Assembly (NCBI RefSeq): GCF_030164425.1
Contig: NZ_JASNJD010000019.1
Span: 1-64,000 of the forward strand
Source of the DNA: Pseudodonghicola flavimaris
GTDB lineage: Bacteria > Pseudomonadota > Alphaproteobacteria > Rhodobacterales > Rhodobacteraceae
Reading direction: 5' to 3'
DNA length: 64,000 nucleotides
Shown here: positions 1-8,626 of the stretch, piece by piece
How positions within the stretch are numbered: the first letter of the stretch is position 1
Layout of the letters: every line of letters begins with the position of its first letter
The notes under the pieces: model-generated
Databases searched by the model: none
Told to the model about the DNA's origin: nothing
The model's input: only the letters and a program-made list of their open reading frames with translations
Translations under genes and position numbers: made by a program

Positions 1-70
1 GGAAGTTAAGTGCCGTCGCGCCAATGGTACTGCGTCTCAAGACGTGGGAGAGTAGGTCACCGCCAAACCT
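1..70 (+). rRNA. 5S ribosomal RNA, 3' end (partial)
   Basis: The first bases match the 3' third of bacterial 5S rRNA, including the conserved GGGAGAGTAGGTCACCGCC segment followed by AAACCT. The gene begins outside the window. It marks the end of an rRNA operon running into the window; no tRNA follows it directly. The exact 3' end is approximate. No clear hairpin terminator is seen in the next 160 bases. Confidence 0.92.
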
Positions 71-233
71 AATAAGCGCTCTTGTATCTCTATATACGAT
101 AAAATTTACCCAAACATAAAAGCAATCTCAGTTCTTAATCGCGTCGCTTCGGTCCGATGCGCAGAACGCTTCCCTGGCTGACAGCTCGAAACCCTCGCGC
201 TATACCTCACACACACATCGTGAGACCAAAGCC

Positions 234-815
234 ATGAGCCTGATCGACATTCGCAAACGCGCCCTGCAGACCGAGACCATCTATCGCGAAATCGGCCCGG
301 CGCCGTCGGCACCGGTGCGGATGGCTGCCGCCCTCGCGGTGATCGCCAACCCCTATGCCGGCCGCTATGAACCCGATCTGATGCCCTTCATGGCGGAATT
401 GCGCAGCCTCGGCACCGCGCTTGCCACCGAACTGGTGGAGACGTTGGGCGGGGCCGAACACATCGAAGTCTATGGCAAGGCGGCCATCGTCGGGCTCAAT
501 GGCGAGATGGAGCATGGCGCGCTCTGGCACGAAGCCGGCGGCTGGGCGATGCGCGAGGTATTGGGCGCTCCCAAGGCGATCGTGCCCTCGAACAAGGCCG
601 TCGCCGTTGCCGGGTATCGGCTGATGGTACCGGTCCACAACATCCACGCCGCCTATGTCCGCAGCCACTTCAGCAGCATGGAGATCGGCCTGCAGGACGC
701 GCCCCGGCCAGATGAAATTCTCTATGCGCTGATCATGGGCACCGGCGGGCGGATCAACCCCCGCGCCGGCGGATTGCGCAAACAGGATATTCAGGGCGAG
801 GACGGCCAGCGCTGA
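234..815 (+). CDS. Amino acid synthesis family protein (DUF1185-like)
   Basis: A 193-residue soluble protein without signal peptide or membrane segment. It carries blocks I associate with the AA_synth/DUF1185 family: an N-terminal ANPYAGRY segment (residues 38-45), a central EVYGKAAIVGLNGEMEHGA block and a C-terminal GGRINPRAG stretch. The biochemical role of this family is not established; members are often near amino acid or amide metabolism genes. The ATG follows a purine-rich GAGACCAAAG. It lies between the rRNA operon and the thioesterase/urease block and may be read on its own. Family assignment is fairly firm, function unknown. Confidence 0.75.
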   Translation: MSLIDIRKRALQTETIYREIGPAPSAPVRMAAALAVIANPYAGRYEPDLMPFMAELRSLGTALATELVETLGGAEHIEVYGKAAIVGLNGEMEHGALWHEAGGWAMREVLGAPKAIVPSNKAVAVAGYRLMVPVHNIHAAYVRSHFSSMEIGLQDAPRPDEILYALIMGTGGRINPRAGGLRKQDIQGEDGQR

Positions 816-890
816 GGTCATCGGCTTTTGCCCCGGGCGACCAGCCTGTGCTAGACCAAGGCCGGAAACCGGCAGAGGAGGCCCCGGCGC

Positions 891-1334
891 ATGACCCAGG
901 AAATCGAATGTTATCGTGGGGTTGTCCACCCCTGGCTATGCGACGCCATGGGCCATATGACCACCCGCCACTATACCGCGATGTTCGATGACGGGTCCTA
1001 TCACCTGCTGGCGGAACTGGGATTCGGGCCGGAGATGCTGGCCCGTCGTCAGGGCTTTGCCGATGTGAATCTGAACATGACCATGCAGGCGGAACTGGCG
1101 GCCGGGGATCTGACGGTGGTCTCCGGTCGGGTGATCCGCATCGGCGGCAAATCCATGGTCCTCGGCTACAGCATGCGCAACCGGACGACCGGCGATCTGG
1201 CGGCGGAGCTGATCGCGACGACGGTGCAGTTCGATCTGGAGGCGCGCCGCGCCATCGAGGTTCTGCCGGTCATCCGCGACACGGCCCGCCGGCTGTTTCC
1301 CGAGGCCGAGATCGCCCCGGGATCGGCGGCGTGA
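891..1334 (+). CDS. Hotdog-fold acyl-CoA thioesterase
   Basis: A 147-residue protein of the 4-hydroxybenzoyl-CoA thioesterase/YbgC type. The N-terminal HPWLCDAMGHMTTRHY segment (about residues 13-28) holds the D-x-M-G-H-M pattern in which the Asp is usually catalytic; the rest fits one hotdog domain. It would hydrolyse a short or aromatic acyl-CoA in the cytoplasm; the substrate cannot be read from sequence. A strong AGGAGG ribosome site precedes the ATG. It ends 13 bases before ureD on the same strand, so it may be co-transcribed with the urease operon although it has no known part in urease maturation. Confidence 0.8.
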   Translation: MTQEIECYRGVVHPWLCDAMGHMTTRHYTAMFDDGSYHLLAELGFGPEMLARRQGFADVNLNMTMQAELAAGDLTVVSGRVIRIGGKSMVLGYSMRNRTTGDLAAELIATTVQFDLEARRAIEVLPVIRDTARRLFPEAEIAPGSAA

Positions 1335-1347
1335 CCGCAGGCCGGAT

Positions 1348-2169
1348 GTGACGCCGGTGCCGCAGAGCCCTGTTGCCGCGCAGCCGCGGGCGGAAGGCCA
1401 GCTGACCCTCTCTGCCAAGCGGCAGGGGGCGAACAGTGTGCTTGATCGCTATCGGCCGAGTGGTGCGATGAAGGCGATGTTCCCGCGCCGCCCCGGGCCG
1501 TTGCAGGCCATCGCCATCAACAGCGCCGGAGGTATCACCGGCGGCGATCGCCTGGCCATCGCGGCAGAGGCGGGGCCGGGCGCGCATCTGATCCTGACCA
1601 CCCAGGCGGCGGAGCGCGCCTATCGCGCCGCCAGCGGCTGGGGCCGGTTCGACACGGAGCTGCGGGCGCGGGCCGGATCGACCCTGTTCTGGCTGCCGCA
1701 GGAGCTGATCCTCTATCAGGGCGCGGCGCTGTCCCGCAGCCTGACCATCGCGCTGGAGGCAGACGCCCGCCTGTTGATGGTGGAGCCGGTGATCTTCGGT
1801 CGCACCGCGATGGGGGAGCGGCTGACCGAGGCGGCCTTTCGCGACCGGATCGCCATCGACCGCGACGGCAAGCCGCTCTATCGCGATGGGCTGCGGCTTG
1901 AGGGCGATCTCTCTGCCCGGCTCGCCCGGGCCGGAATTGGCGGTGGCGGCGGTGCCATGGCTTCGGTTCTCTATGTCGCACCGGATGCGGATGCCCATCT
2001 GGCAGCGCTTCGGGCGGAAATGCCCCCCACCGGGGGCGCAACCCTCTTGCGTCAGGGCGTTCTCGCGGTCAGGCTGATCGCCGAGGACGGGTTTCACCTG
2101 CGCCGCCATCTTCTGCCGGTCCTGGATCGGTTGAGCCAAGACACACTGCCGACGTCCTGGAGACTGTGA
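1348..2169 (+). CDS. ureD: Urease accessory protein UreD
   Basis: A 273-residue UreD/UreH homologue. UreD binds apo-urease and, with UreF and UreG, forms the complex that delivers nickel and CO2 to the active site. Diagnostic segments are the GGITGGDRL block (about residues 61-69), LTTQAAERAYR and the LFWLPQELILYQGA motif near residue 115. GTG is taken as start because it lies just after the thioesterase stop and gives the usual length. It opens the urease operon and is followed four bases later by ureA, so translational coupling is likely. Confidence 0.93.
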   Translation: MTPVPQSPVAAQPRAEGQLTLSAKRQGANSVLDRYRPSGAMKAMFPRRPGPLQAIAINSAGGITGGDRLAIAAEAGPGAHLILTTQAAERAYRAASGWGRFDTELRARAGSTLFWLPQELILYQGAALSRSLTIALEADARLLMVEPVIFGRTAMGERLTEAAFRDRIAIDRDGKPLYRDGLRLEGDLSARLARAGIGGGGGAMASVLYVAPDADAHLAALRAEMPPTGGATLLRQGVLAVRLIAEDGFHLRRHLLPVLDRLSQDTLPTSWRL

Positions 2170-2172
2170 CCT

Positions 2173-2475
2173 ATGCAATTGACCCCACGCGAGAAAGACA
2201 AGCTGCTGATCGCCATGGCCGCCGAAGTGGCGCGCAAGCGGTTGGCGCGGGGCGTCAAGCTGAACTACCCCGAGGCGATCGCGCTGATCACCGATGCGGT
2301 TGTCGAAGGCGCCCGTGACGGCCGCTCCGTCGCCGACATGATGGAGGCCGGCGCCGAGGTGATCACCCGCGACCAATGTATGGAAGGCATCCCCGAGATG
2401 ATCCACGAGGTTCAGGTCGAGGCCACCTTTCCCGACGGCACCAAGCTGGTGACCGTCCACAACCCCATTCGCTGA
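2173..2475 (+). CDS. ureA: Urease subunit gamma
   Basis: A 100-residue protein matching UreA over its whole length: N-terminal [15 protein letters not shown], central [10 protein letters not shown] and C-terminal [17 protein letters not shown]. It is the smallest structural subunit of the cytoplasmic nickel urease, which hydrolyses urea to ammonia and carbamate. It sits four bases after ureD and 18 bases before the HupE/UreJ-like gene. A separate gamma subunit (not fused to beta) fits the usual alphaproteobacterial arrangement. Confidence 0.97.
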   Translation: MQLTPREKDKLLIAMAAEVARKRLARGVKLNYPEAIALITDAVVEGARDGRSVADMMEAGAEVITRDQCMEGIPEMIHEVQVEATFPDGTKLVTVHNPIR

Positions 2476-2493
2476 CCAGCCAGGAGAGCCCAG

Positions 2494-3081
2494 ATGATCC
2501 GTCCGCTGAAACACCTGATCCCCGCCCTCGCCCCCGCCCTGCTGATCGCCCAGCCGGCGCTGGCGCATCTCAACCCGGGCGAGCATGGCTCTTTCCTGGC
2601 CGGGGCGACGCATCCGATCTCGGGCGCCGATCACGTTCTGGCGATGGTCTGCGTCGGGCTCTGGGCCGCGCTGCTGGGCGGCCGGGCGCTGTGGATGGTG
2701 CCGGCGGCCTTTGTCGGGGCCATGAGCGTCGGTTTTCTCACCGCGCTGGGGGGCCTGCCGCTGCCCTTCGTTGAACCGGTGATCCTGGCATCCTCGGTGG
2801 TGCTGGGGCTGCTGGTCGCGGTGGCGGCACGGCTGCCGGTTGCCGCCGGCGCGGCTGTTGTCGCGGGTTTCGCGCTGTTCCATGGCCACGCCCACGGGGC
2901 GGAGATGGGCGGTGCCCAGGCGATGAACTATCTGGCGGGCTTTGCCGCGGTCACCGCCGCGCTGCATGTCGCCGGGCTGGGCTTCGGCCTGCTGCTGGGC
3001 AAGGCCAGCCGCCAGCCGATCCTGCGCGGGACCGGTCTTCTGGTTGCCGCCGCTGGTTCCGCCCTGGCGCTGGCCGGCTGA
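2494..3081 (+). CDS. HupE/UreJ family nickel-permease-like membrane protein
   Basis: A 195-residue polytopic protein with a cleavable-looking N-terminus ending in LLIAQPALA, then HLNPGEHGSFLAG and a HPISGADHVLAM motif (about residues 46-57) typical of HupE/UreJ; the HPxxGxDH histidines are proposed metal ligands. A second histidine cluster, FHGHAHGAEMG, lies near residues 129-139. About six hydrophobic helices follow. HupE/UreJ proteins are thought to pass nickel or cobalt across the inner membrane. Its place between ureA and ureB suggests nickel supply for urease. Transport activity is inferred from the family. Confidence 0.9.
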   Translation: MIRPLKHLIPALAPALLIAQPALAHLNPGEHGSFLAGATHPISGADHVLAMVCVGLWAALLGGRALWMVPAAFVGAMSVGFLTALGGLPLPFVEPVILASSVVLGLLVAVAARLPVAAGAAVVAGFALFHGHAHGAEMGGAQAMNYLAGFAAVTAALHVAGLGFGLLLGKASRQPILRGTGLLVAAAGSALALAG

Positions 3082-3093
3082 GGAGGCGCGGCG

Positions 3094-3399
3094 ATGATCC
3101 CCGGAGAGCTGTTTCCCGCTGAGGGGGCTCTGACCCTCAATGCCGACCGCGAGGCCATCACCCTTATGGTCGCCAATACCGGCGACCGGCCGGTGCAGGT
3201 CGGCAGCCATTACCACTTCGCCGAGACCAACCCGGGGCTGGACTTCGACCGCGAGGCCGCCCGGGGCATGCGTCTGGATATCGCCGCCGGTACCGCCGTG
3301 CGGTTCGAACCGGGTCAGCGCCGCGAGGTGCGGCTGATCCCGATGTCCGGAGCCCGGCGCATCTACGGCTTCAATCAGAAGGTGATGGGGGCACTGTGA
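3094..3399 (+). CDS. ureB: Urease subunit beta
   Basis: A 101-residue UreB. Recognised from [16 protein letters not shown] at the N-terminus, the [18 protein letters not shown] core and [14 protein letters not shown], all strongly conserved. It forms the trimeric urease with UreA and UreC. AGGAGG lies just upstream of the ATG. The next 157 bases before ureC hold no gene but contain a perfect inverted repeat, an unusually long gap inside the structural genes. Confidence 0.97.
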   Translation: MIPGELFPAEGALTLNADREAITLMVANTGDRPVQVGSHYHFAETNPGLDFDREAARGMRLDIAAGTAVRFEPGQRREVRLIPMSGARRIYGFNQKVMGAL

Positions 3400-3484
3400 C
3401 GGGGAATGTGCCCTTCGCGCCCCTCGCCTTGTCGAACACGCAACAGAGGGTCGCGCCCTCCCAGGGGGGAGGAGCGGGCGTGAT

Positions 3485-3504
3485 CCGGATCGCAGGCGAT
3501 CCGG
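3485..3504. repeat. Intergenic perfect inverted repeat between ureB and ureC
   Basis: CCGGATCGC and GCGATCCGG, nine bases each, separated by two bases, in the 157-base gap between ureB and ureC. No T-tract follows, so it does not look like an intrinsic terminator. It may be an RNA-processing or stability element that sets the ratio of ureA/B to ureC, or a REP-like palindrome. Function not known. Confidence 0.6.
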
Positions 3505-3556
3505 GACGTCCTGTTCGTTTCCCCGTCTTTCGCTTCAGCCCAAAGGGGATGTTCTG

Positions 3557-5317
3557 ATGCCCACCCAAATCTCCCGCGCCTCCTATGCCGCCATGTTCGG
3601 GCCCACCGTGGGCGACCGGCTGCGGCTGGCAGATACCGATCTGATCATCGAGGTGGAGCGTGACCTGATCGCCGAACGTGCCGGCGCCGCCACCAGCGGT
3701 GGCTCGGGTGCCAATGCGCTCTCCTACGGCGAAGAGGTCAAGTTCGGCGGCGGCAAGGTGATCCGCGACGGTATGGGGCAATCCCAGGCCACCCGTGCCG
3801 AGGGTGCCGTCGATACCGTCATCACCAATGCGCTGATCGTCGACTGGACCGGCATCTACAAGGCCGATGTCGGTCTCAGGAACGGGCGCATTCACAAGAT
3901 CGGCAAGGCCGGCAACCCCGACACCCAGCCCGGCGTCGATATCATCGTGGGCCCGGGAACCGAGGCGATCGCGGGGGAGGGCAAGATCCTCACCGCCGGC
4001 GGCATGGACAGCCATATCCACTATATCTGCCCGCAGCAGATCGAGGATGCGCTGCACTCCGGCCTGACCACCATGCTGGGCGGCGGCACCGGCCCCGCGC
4101 ACGGAACGCTTGCCACCACCTGCACCCCCGGCCCCTGGCACCTGGGGCGGATGTTGCAGGCGGCCGATGCCTTCCCGATGAACCTGGCCTTCGCCGGCAA
4201 GGGCAACGCGTCCTTGCCCGCGGCGCTGGAGGAACAGGTGCTGGCCGGCGCCTGCTGCCTGAAGCTGCATGAGGATTGGGGCACTACCCCCGGCGCCATC
4301 GACTGCTGCCTGGGCGTCGCCGACGACATGGACGTGCAGGTGATGATCCATACCGACACGCTGAATGAATCGGGTTTCGTGGAAAACACCGTCGCCGCCT
4401 TCAAGGGCCGCACCATCCATGCCTTCCATACCGAAGGCGCCGGCGGCGGCCACGCCCCCGATATCATCAAGGTCTGCGGTGAGGAGTTCGTGCTGCCGTC
4501 GTCGACCAACCCGACCCGGCCCTTCACCCGCAACACCATCGAGGAACACCTCGACATGCTGATGGTCTGCCACCATCTGGACAAGTCGATCCCCGAAGAT
4601 GTCGCCTTTGCCGAAAGCCGGATCCGGCGGGAAACCATTGCGGCCGAGGATATCCTGCACGACATGGGGGCGTTTTCGATCATCGCCAGCGACAGCCAGG
4701 CCATGGGCCGGGTGGGAGAGGTGCTGATCCGCACCTGGCAGACCGCCGACAAGATGAAGAAACAGCGTGGCCGGCTGGCTGAGGAGACCGGCGACAACGA
4801 CAATTTCAGGGTGCGCCGCTATATCGCCAAATACACCATCAACCCGGCCATCGCCCATGGCATCGCCGGTGAGATCGGCAGTATCGAGGAGGGCAAACGC
4901 GCCGATCTGGTGCTCTGGTCGCCGGCCTTCTTCGGAGTGAAACCGGATATGGTGCTGATCGGCGGAACCATCGCCATGGCGCAGATGGGCGATCCCAATG
5001 CCTCGATCCCGACGCCGCAGCCGGTCTATTCCCGGCCGATGTTCGGTGCCTATGGCCGCAGCGTCGAAAACTCGGCAGTGATCTTCGTGTCGGAGGCGGC
5101 GCAATCCGACGGCATCGCCGCGCGGCTGGGGCTGGCGAAACAGACGGTGGCGGTGAAGAACACCCGCGCCATCGGCAAGAAGGACCTCAAGCTGAACGAC
5201 GCCACCCCGAAGGTCGAGGTCAATCCGGAGACCTATGAGGTGCGCGCCGACGGGGAACTGCTGACCTGTCAGCCGGCGGAGGAGCTGCCGATGGCACAGC
5301 GGTACTTCCTGTTCTGA
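3557..5317 (+). CDS. ureC: Urease subunit alpha
   Basis: The 586-residue catalytic subunit. All nickel and catalytic residues are visible and keep a constant +19 offset from the Klebsiella enzyme: His153 and His155 (in [10 protein letters not shown]), Lys236 for carbamylation (CLKLHEDWG), His238, His265, His291, Cys338-His339 in the flap (CHHLDKS) and Asp379 (ASDSQAMGR). The extra length comes from an N-terminal insertion around residues 25-60 (rich in Glu, Ala and Gly), which I believe occurs in other alphaproteobacterial enzymes. The enzyme should be active if nickel is supplied by the accessory genes that flank it. Confidence 0.98.
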   Translation: MPTQISRASYAAMFGPTVGDRLRLADTDLIIEVERDLIAERAGAATSGGSGANALSYGEEVKFGGGKVIRDGMGQSQATRAEGAVDTVITNALIVDWTGIYKADVGLRNGRIHKIGKAGNPDTQPGVDIIVGPGTEAIAGEGKILTAGGMDSHIHYICPQQIEDALHSGLTTMLGGGTGPAHGTLATTCTPGPWHLGRMLQAADAFPMNLAFAGKGNASLPAALEEQVLAGACCLKLHEDWGTTPGAIDCCLGVADDMDVQVMIHTDTLNESGFVENTVAAFKGRTIHAFHTEGAGGGHAPDIIKVCGEEFVLPSSTNPTRPFTRNTIEEHLDMLMVCHHLDKSIPEDVAFAESRIRRETIAAEDILHDMGAFSIIASDSQAMGRVGEVLIRTWQTADKMKKQRGRLAEETGDNDNFRVRRYIAKYTINPAIAHGIAGEIGSIEEGKRADLVLWSPAFFGVKPDMVLIGGTIAMAQMGDPNASIPTPQPVYSRPMFGAYGRSVENSAVIFVSEAAQSDGIAARLGLAKQTVAVKNTRAIGKKDLKLNDATPKVEVNPETYEVRADGELLTCQPAEELPMAQRYFLF

Positions 5318-5425
5318 GGGGGAGCGCAGCTAACCCGAACCCGTTGTTTCCAAGAGACCGAAGCTTCGTACTCGGCCTCTGGTCGGGTGCGGATCGGGGC
5401 TGAAGTCCCGGGGGACAGCCATTCG

Positions 5426-5456
5426 ATGGGGGAGGGTGTTTCAACTCCTCCCCCAT
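5426..5456. repeat. Inverted repeat between ureC and ureE
   Basis: ATGGGGGAGG and CCTCCCCCAT form a perfect ten-base stem with an 11-base loop inside the 247-base gap between ureC and ureE. A second weaker stem (CCTTCC/GGAAGG) follows within 30 bases. There is no T-run. With the palindrome before ureC, it brackets the alpha-subunit gene, which suggests mRNA segmentation rather than termination. Inference only. Confidence 0.55.
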
Positions 5457-5564
5457 TCGCCCCTTTGCCTTCCCGACAGGAAGGGGCCAAACTGACAGAA
5501 ACCGCATGCCGGGGATTGGCCCGCCGTCGCCACGCCGCCCCGGACACTTCCAAGGACGACCCAG

Positions 5565-6131
5565 ATGACCGATCTTCCCCTGGCCCAGAGCTTTCACCGC
5601 AAGGGTGAATGGCAGGGCGATGCCGAAACCGTTTCGCTCGATTACGACGGCCGCTTTCTGCGGCGCAAGAAACTGGTAACCGCGGCGGGGCTCGCCTTCG
5701 TTGTCGATCTGCCTCAGACCACCTCTCTCGACGATGGCGATGCGCTGATCCTCTCCGACGGTCGGCTGGTGGCGATCCGCGCCGCGGCGGAGGAGGTGCT
5801 CTGCATCACCGGCCCGCTGTTGCCGCAGCTCGCCTGGCATATCGGCAACCGGCACACCCCCTGCCAGATCGCCGCCGACCGGTTGGTGATCCAGCGCGAC
5901 CCGGTGATCCGGCACATGCTGGAGCATCTCGGCGCCACGGTGACCGAGGAAATCGTCCCCTTCACCCCCGAGGGCGGCGCCTATGGCCATGGGCGCACCC
6001 ACAGCCACGAACATGTGCATACCGCTCATGGCGACCACGCCCATACCCACGCGCATGGGCACAGCCATTCCCACAGCCATGACCATGACCACGGCCACGC
6101 GCATGACCACGGCCCTGAACATTCCCTCTGA
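5565..6131 (+). CDS. ureE: Urease accessory protein UreE, nickel metallochaperone
   Basis: A 188-residue UreE. The N-terminal half carries the LDYDGRFLRRKK block, and the metal-binding domain follows with GNRHTPCQI (about residues 93-101). The last roughly 47 residues contain about 20 histidines alternating with Ser, Ala, Asp and Gly, a nickel-binding tail like that of Klebsiella UreE. UreE hands Ni2+ to UreG for insertion into apo-urease. The start ATG follows AAGGACGACCCAG. ureF begins seven bases after the stop. The CAY-rich tail gives a locally repetitive DNA sequence. Confidence 0.95.
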   Translation: MTDLPLAQSFHRKGEWQGDAETVSLDYDGRFLRRKKLVTAAGLAFVVDLPQTTSLDDGDALILSDGRLVAIRAAAEEVLCITGPLLPQLAWHIGNRHTPCQIAADRLVIQRDPVIRHMLEHLGATVTEEIVPFTPEGGAYGHGRTHSHEHVHTAHGDHAHTHAHGHSHSHSHDHDHGHAHDHGPEHSL

Positions 6132-6138
6132 CCCTGCG

Positions 6139-6789
6139 ATGGCGGGGTTCGACGCCGGGCTGCTGACGCTGGCACAATGGATGTCACCGGCCTACCCGCT
6201 GGGCAGTTTCGCCTATTCCCACGGGTTGGAAAGTGCGATCCGCGCTGGCTGGATCGCCACGGCCGCCGATCTTCGGGGCTGGCTCGAAGATCTGCTGCAG
6301 GACGGCTCCGGCCGTGCCGATGCCAGCTTTCTCTGGGCCGCCTGGCGGGCGGAGACCGAGGCGGCGCTCCTCGCCCTCGATGCCGAGGCGCGGGCCTTTT
6401 CCCCGGCGGCGGAGCGGCAGCGGGAAGGCGCGCGGCAGGGGGCGGCCTTTGCCCGCTCCACCGCCGCCGTCTGGGGGATCGCCCTGCCGGAGCTGCTGTT
6501 GCCGCTGGCCATCGGTCGGGCGGCACGGCTGATGGGGCTGGACCCGCAGGCCGCCTGCGCGCTCTACCTGCAGTCCTTCACCTCGAACCTGGTGTCGGCG
6601 GCGGTGCGGCTGATCCCGCTGGGGCAGACCGAAGGCCAGCAGGTTCTGGCGGCGTTGTCGCCGCTCTGCCCGCGCATCGCGGCCGAGACATCGGCAGGCG
6701 ATCCGGCGGCGGTTTACTCCAACGCCTTCCTGTCGGATATCGCCGCCATGACCCATGAAACCCTGGAACCGAGGCTTTTCCAATCATGA
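6139..6789 (+). CDS. ureF: Urease accessory protein UreF
   Basis: 216 residues from the chosen ATG. UreF works in the UreD-UreF-UreG activation complex and gates GTP hydrolysis by UreG. Family hallmarks are [20 protein letters not shown] at residues 8-27, [10 protein letters not shown], and the C-terminal [21 protein letters not shown]. The frame is open far upstream through ureE, but this ATG lies seven bases after the ureE stop and gives the normal N-terminus. The stop overlaps the ureG start (ATGA), so the two are translationally coupled. Confidence 0.93.
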   Translation: MAGFDAGLLTLAQWMSPAYPLGSFAYSHGLESAIRAGWIATAADLRGWLEDLLQDGSGRADASFLWAAWRAETEAALLALDAEARAFSPAAERQREGARQGAAFARSTAAVWGIALPELLLPLAIGRAARLMGLDPQAACALYLQSFTSNLVSAAVRLIPLGQTEGQQVLAALSPLCPRIAAETSAGDPAAVYSNAFLSDIAAMTHETLEPRLFQS

Positions 6790-7397
6790 CCCAGATGAAC
6801 GGCCCCCTGCGTATTGGTATCGGCGGCCCGGTGGGCGCCGGCAAGACCACGCTGACCGCCCGGCTGGCCGAGGCGCTGAAAGATGACTATTCGATCGGCG
6901 TGATCACCAATGACATCTACACCCAGGAGGATGCCGAGGCGCTGATGCGGATGCAGATCCTGCCCGGCGACCGCATCATCGGGGTGGAGACCGGCGGCTG
7001 CCCGCATACCGCCATCCGCGAGGACGCCAGCATCAACCTAGCGGCCGTGGCCGAGATGCAGGCGCGCCATCCGGAGGTGGAGATCGTGCTGATCGAATCC
7101 GGCGGCGACAATCTTTCGGCCACCTTCAGCCCGGAACTGGCGGATGTGACCGTCTATGTCATCGATGTCGCCGCGGGCGAGGAAATCCCGCGCAAGGGCG
7201 GGCCGGCGATCACAAAATCCGACCTGCTGGTGATCAACAAGACCGACCTGGCCCCCTATGTCGGCGCTTCGCTCGACGTGATGGACCGCGATGCCGCCCG
7301 GGTGCGCAGCGGCCGGCCGTTTCTCTTCACCGCGCTGAAGCAGGCGGAGGGGGTCGACCGGGTGGTCGGGGAGCTGAAGTCCATCGCGGGCCTCTGA
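6786..7397 (+). CDS. ureG: Urease accessory protein UreG, GTPase
   Basis: A 203-residue SIMIBI-class GTPase with the P-loop GPVGAGKT at residues 14-21, switch region [11 protein letters not shown], the metal-binding [13 protein letters not shown] Cys-Pro-His motif (about residues 66-78), [11 protein letters not shown] and the NKTDLA guanine-specificity motif. It supplies nickel and the energy step in urease maturation. It is the last gene of the ure operon and runs convergently into an M20 hydrolase; no hairpin with T-run is seen in the 34 bases between them. Confidence 0.97.
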   Translation: MTQMNGPLRIGIGGPVGAGKTTLTARLAEALKDDYSIGVITNDIYTQEDAEALMRMQILPGDRIIGVETGGCPHTAIREDASINLAAVAEMQARHPEVEIVLIESGGDNLSATFSPELADVTVYVIDVAAGEEIPRKGGPAITKSDLLVINKTDLAPYVGASLDVMDRDAARVRSGRPFLFTALKQAEGVDRVVGELKSIAGL

Positions 7398-7431
7398 TCC
7401 GGGAGGCCCCGGCCTGCCCCGTCCCGATCTG

Positions 7432-8598
7432 TCACGGGGTGCCGAGGATCTCCTCGACGATGGCGGAGAAGATGGTGGCGCCGATCGGGATCAGATCGTC
7501 GGGAAAATCGAAATCGGGGTTGTGCAGCGCCGGGTGATCCTCGCCGGAGCCGAGCAGGAGAAATCCCAGCACCGCCTCCGCCCCGAAGCGGCCGAAGTCC
7601 TCGGAGGCGCGCATCGGCAGCGGCTCGGGGCCATGCGGCCGGCCGATCCGATCCAGCGCCCGGGTGACGATGACGGCGGCCTCGGCATCGGTGCTGGTGG
7701 TCAGGAAGACATCCTCATAGCCGATCTCGACCGCCAGCCCATGAGCGGCGGCCTCGGTCGCGACCAGCGTCTCGGCCTCGGTCACCAGCCGGTCCATGCG
7801 CGGATCGCTCAGCGCCCGCAGGGTGACGAAGATCTCGGCCTCGCCGGGGGCGATACCGAAGGCGGGTTCGCCCATCCGCGCATGGGTGACGGTGGCCAGG
7901 GCGAAATTCCCGCCGGTCTCGGCGCCGCCGGATCCCAGCGCGGTCAGCGCGGGCATCAGCGCCGCCATCGCCGGCATCGGCGACACCCCGCGTTCGGGTT
8001 GCGAGGCATGGGCCGTGCGGCCGGTCAGCCGGATCCGCATCCCACGAGAGGCGCAGGCCCCGGGCCCGGCATTCACCGCCACATGGCCCAGTCGCATGCC
8101 TGGCATGTTATGGATGGCAAAGGCATAATCCGGACGCAGCGGTTCGAACCCGGGATCGGCCAGCACCCGCGCGGCGCCGGCGCCGTCTTCCTCGGCCGGC
8201 TGGAACAGCAGCACGACCGATCCGCGCGGCGGCCGCTGCCGGCCCAGCAGCCGCGCCATCGCCGCGAGCATTGTCATATGGCCGTCGTGTCCGCACAGAT
8301 GCCCCTTGCCCGGTAGCTCGGAGGCATGCGCCGCGCCGGAGGTCTCCTGGATCGGCAGCGCATCGAGCTCGCAGCGCAGCAGCACCCGCGGCCCGGGCTC
8401 CACCCCTTCGTAGAGCGCAGCAACCCCGGTGCCGCCCAGCCCGGTCACCAGACGCTCCGGCCCTGTGGCCGCCAGCATCGTCGCGACCCGGCGGGCGGTC
8501 TCCACCTCCTCACCCGACAGCTCGGGATGGCGGTGCAGCGCCCGTCGCCAGGCGGTGAGCTCGTCGATATCGGTATTGCTCAGGCGCGGTGTGGTCAT
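7432..8598 (-). CDS. M20 family amidohydrolase (hippurate hydrolase/IAA-amino acid hydrolase type)
   Basis: A 388-residue zinc amidohydrolase of the M20D group. Visible motifs are RRALHRHPELSGEE at the N-terminus, KGHLCGHDGHMTMLLG-like GHLCGHDGHMTM (about residues 97-108), FQPAEEDGAGA with the catalytic Glu pair (about residues 132-142), SQPERGVSP, and RASEDFGRFG near the C-terminus. Such enzymes deacylate N-acyl amino acids in the cytoplasm. GAGAGGG lies upstream of its ATG. It ends opposite ureG and is followed upstream by a second M20 gene in the same direction, so the two probably form a small operon divergent from eutB. Confidence 0.9.
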   Translation of the reverse strand: MTTPRLSNTDIDELTAWRRALHRHPELSGEEVETARRVATMLAATGPERLVTGLGGTGVAALYEGVEPGPRVLLRCELDALPIQETSGAAHASELPGKGHLCGHDGHMTMLAAMARLLGRQRPPRGSVVLLFQPAEEDGAGAARVLADPGFEPLRPDYAFAIHNMPGMRLGHVAVNAGPGACASRGMRIRLTGRTAHASQPERGVSPMPAMAALMPALTALGSGGAETGGNFALATVTHARMGEPAFGIAPGEAEIFVTLRALSDPRMDRLVTEAETLVATEAAAHGLAVEIGYEDVFLTTSTDAEAAVIVTRALDRIGRPHGPEPLPMRASEDFGRFGAEAVLGFLLLGSGEDHPALHNPDFDFPDDLIPIGATIFSAIVEEILGTP

Positions 8599-8626
8599 GA
8601 TCCCTCTCCGGCGGTCGCTGCCGGGG

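Noticed and set aside
1270-3216. A 648-codon open frame on the minus strand across ureD, ureA and the HupE-like gene
   Set aside because: The translation is rich in Gly, Arg, Gln and His, matches no family I recognise, and lies antisense to well-conserved urease genes. Long antisense frames are expected at this GC content.
6000-6125. Repetitive CAY-rich DNA near the end of ureE as a tandem repeat element
   Set aside because: It is explained by the histidine-rich nickel-binding tail encoded there.
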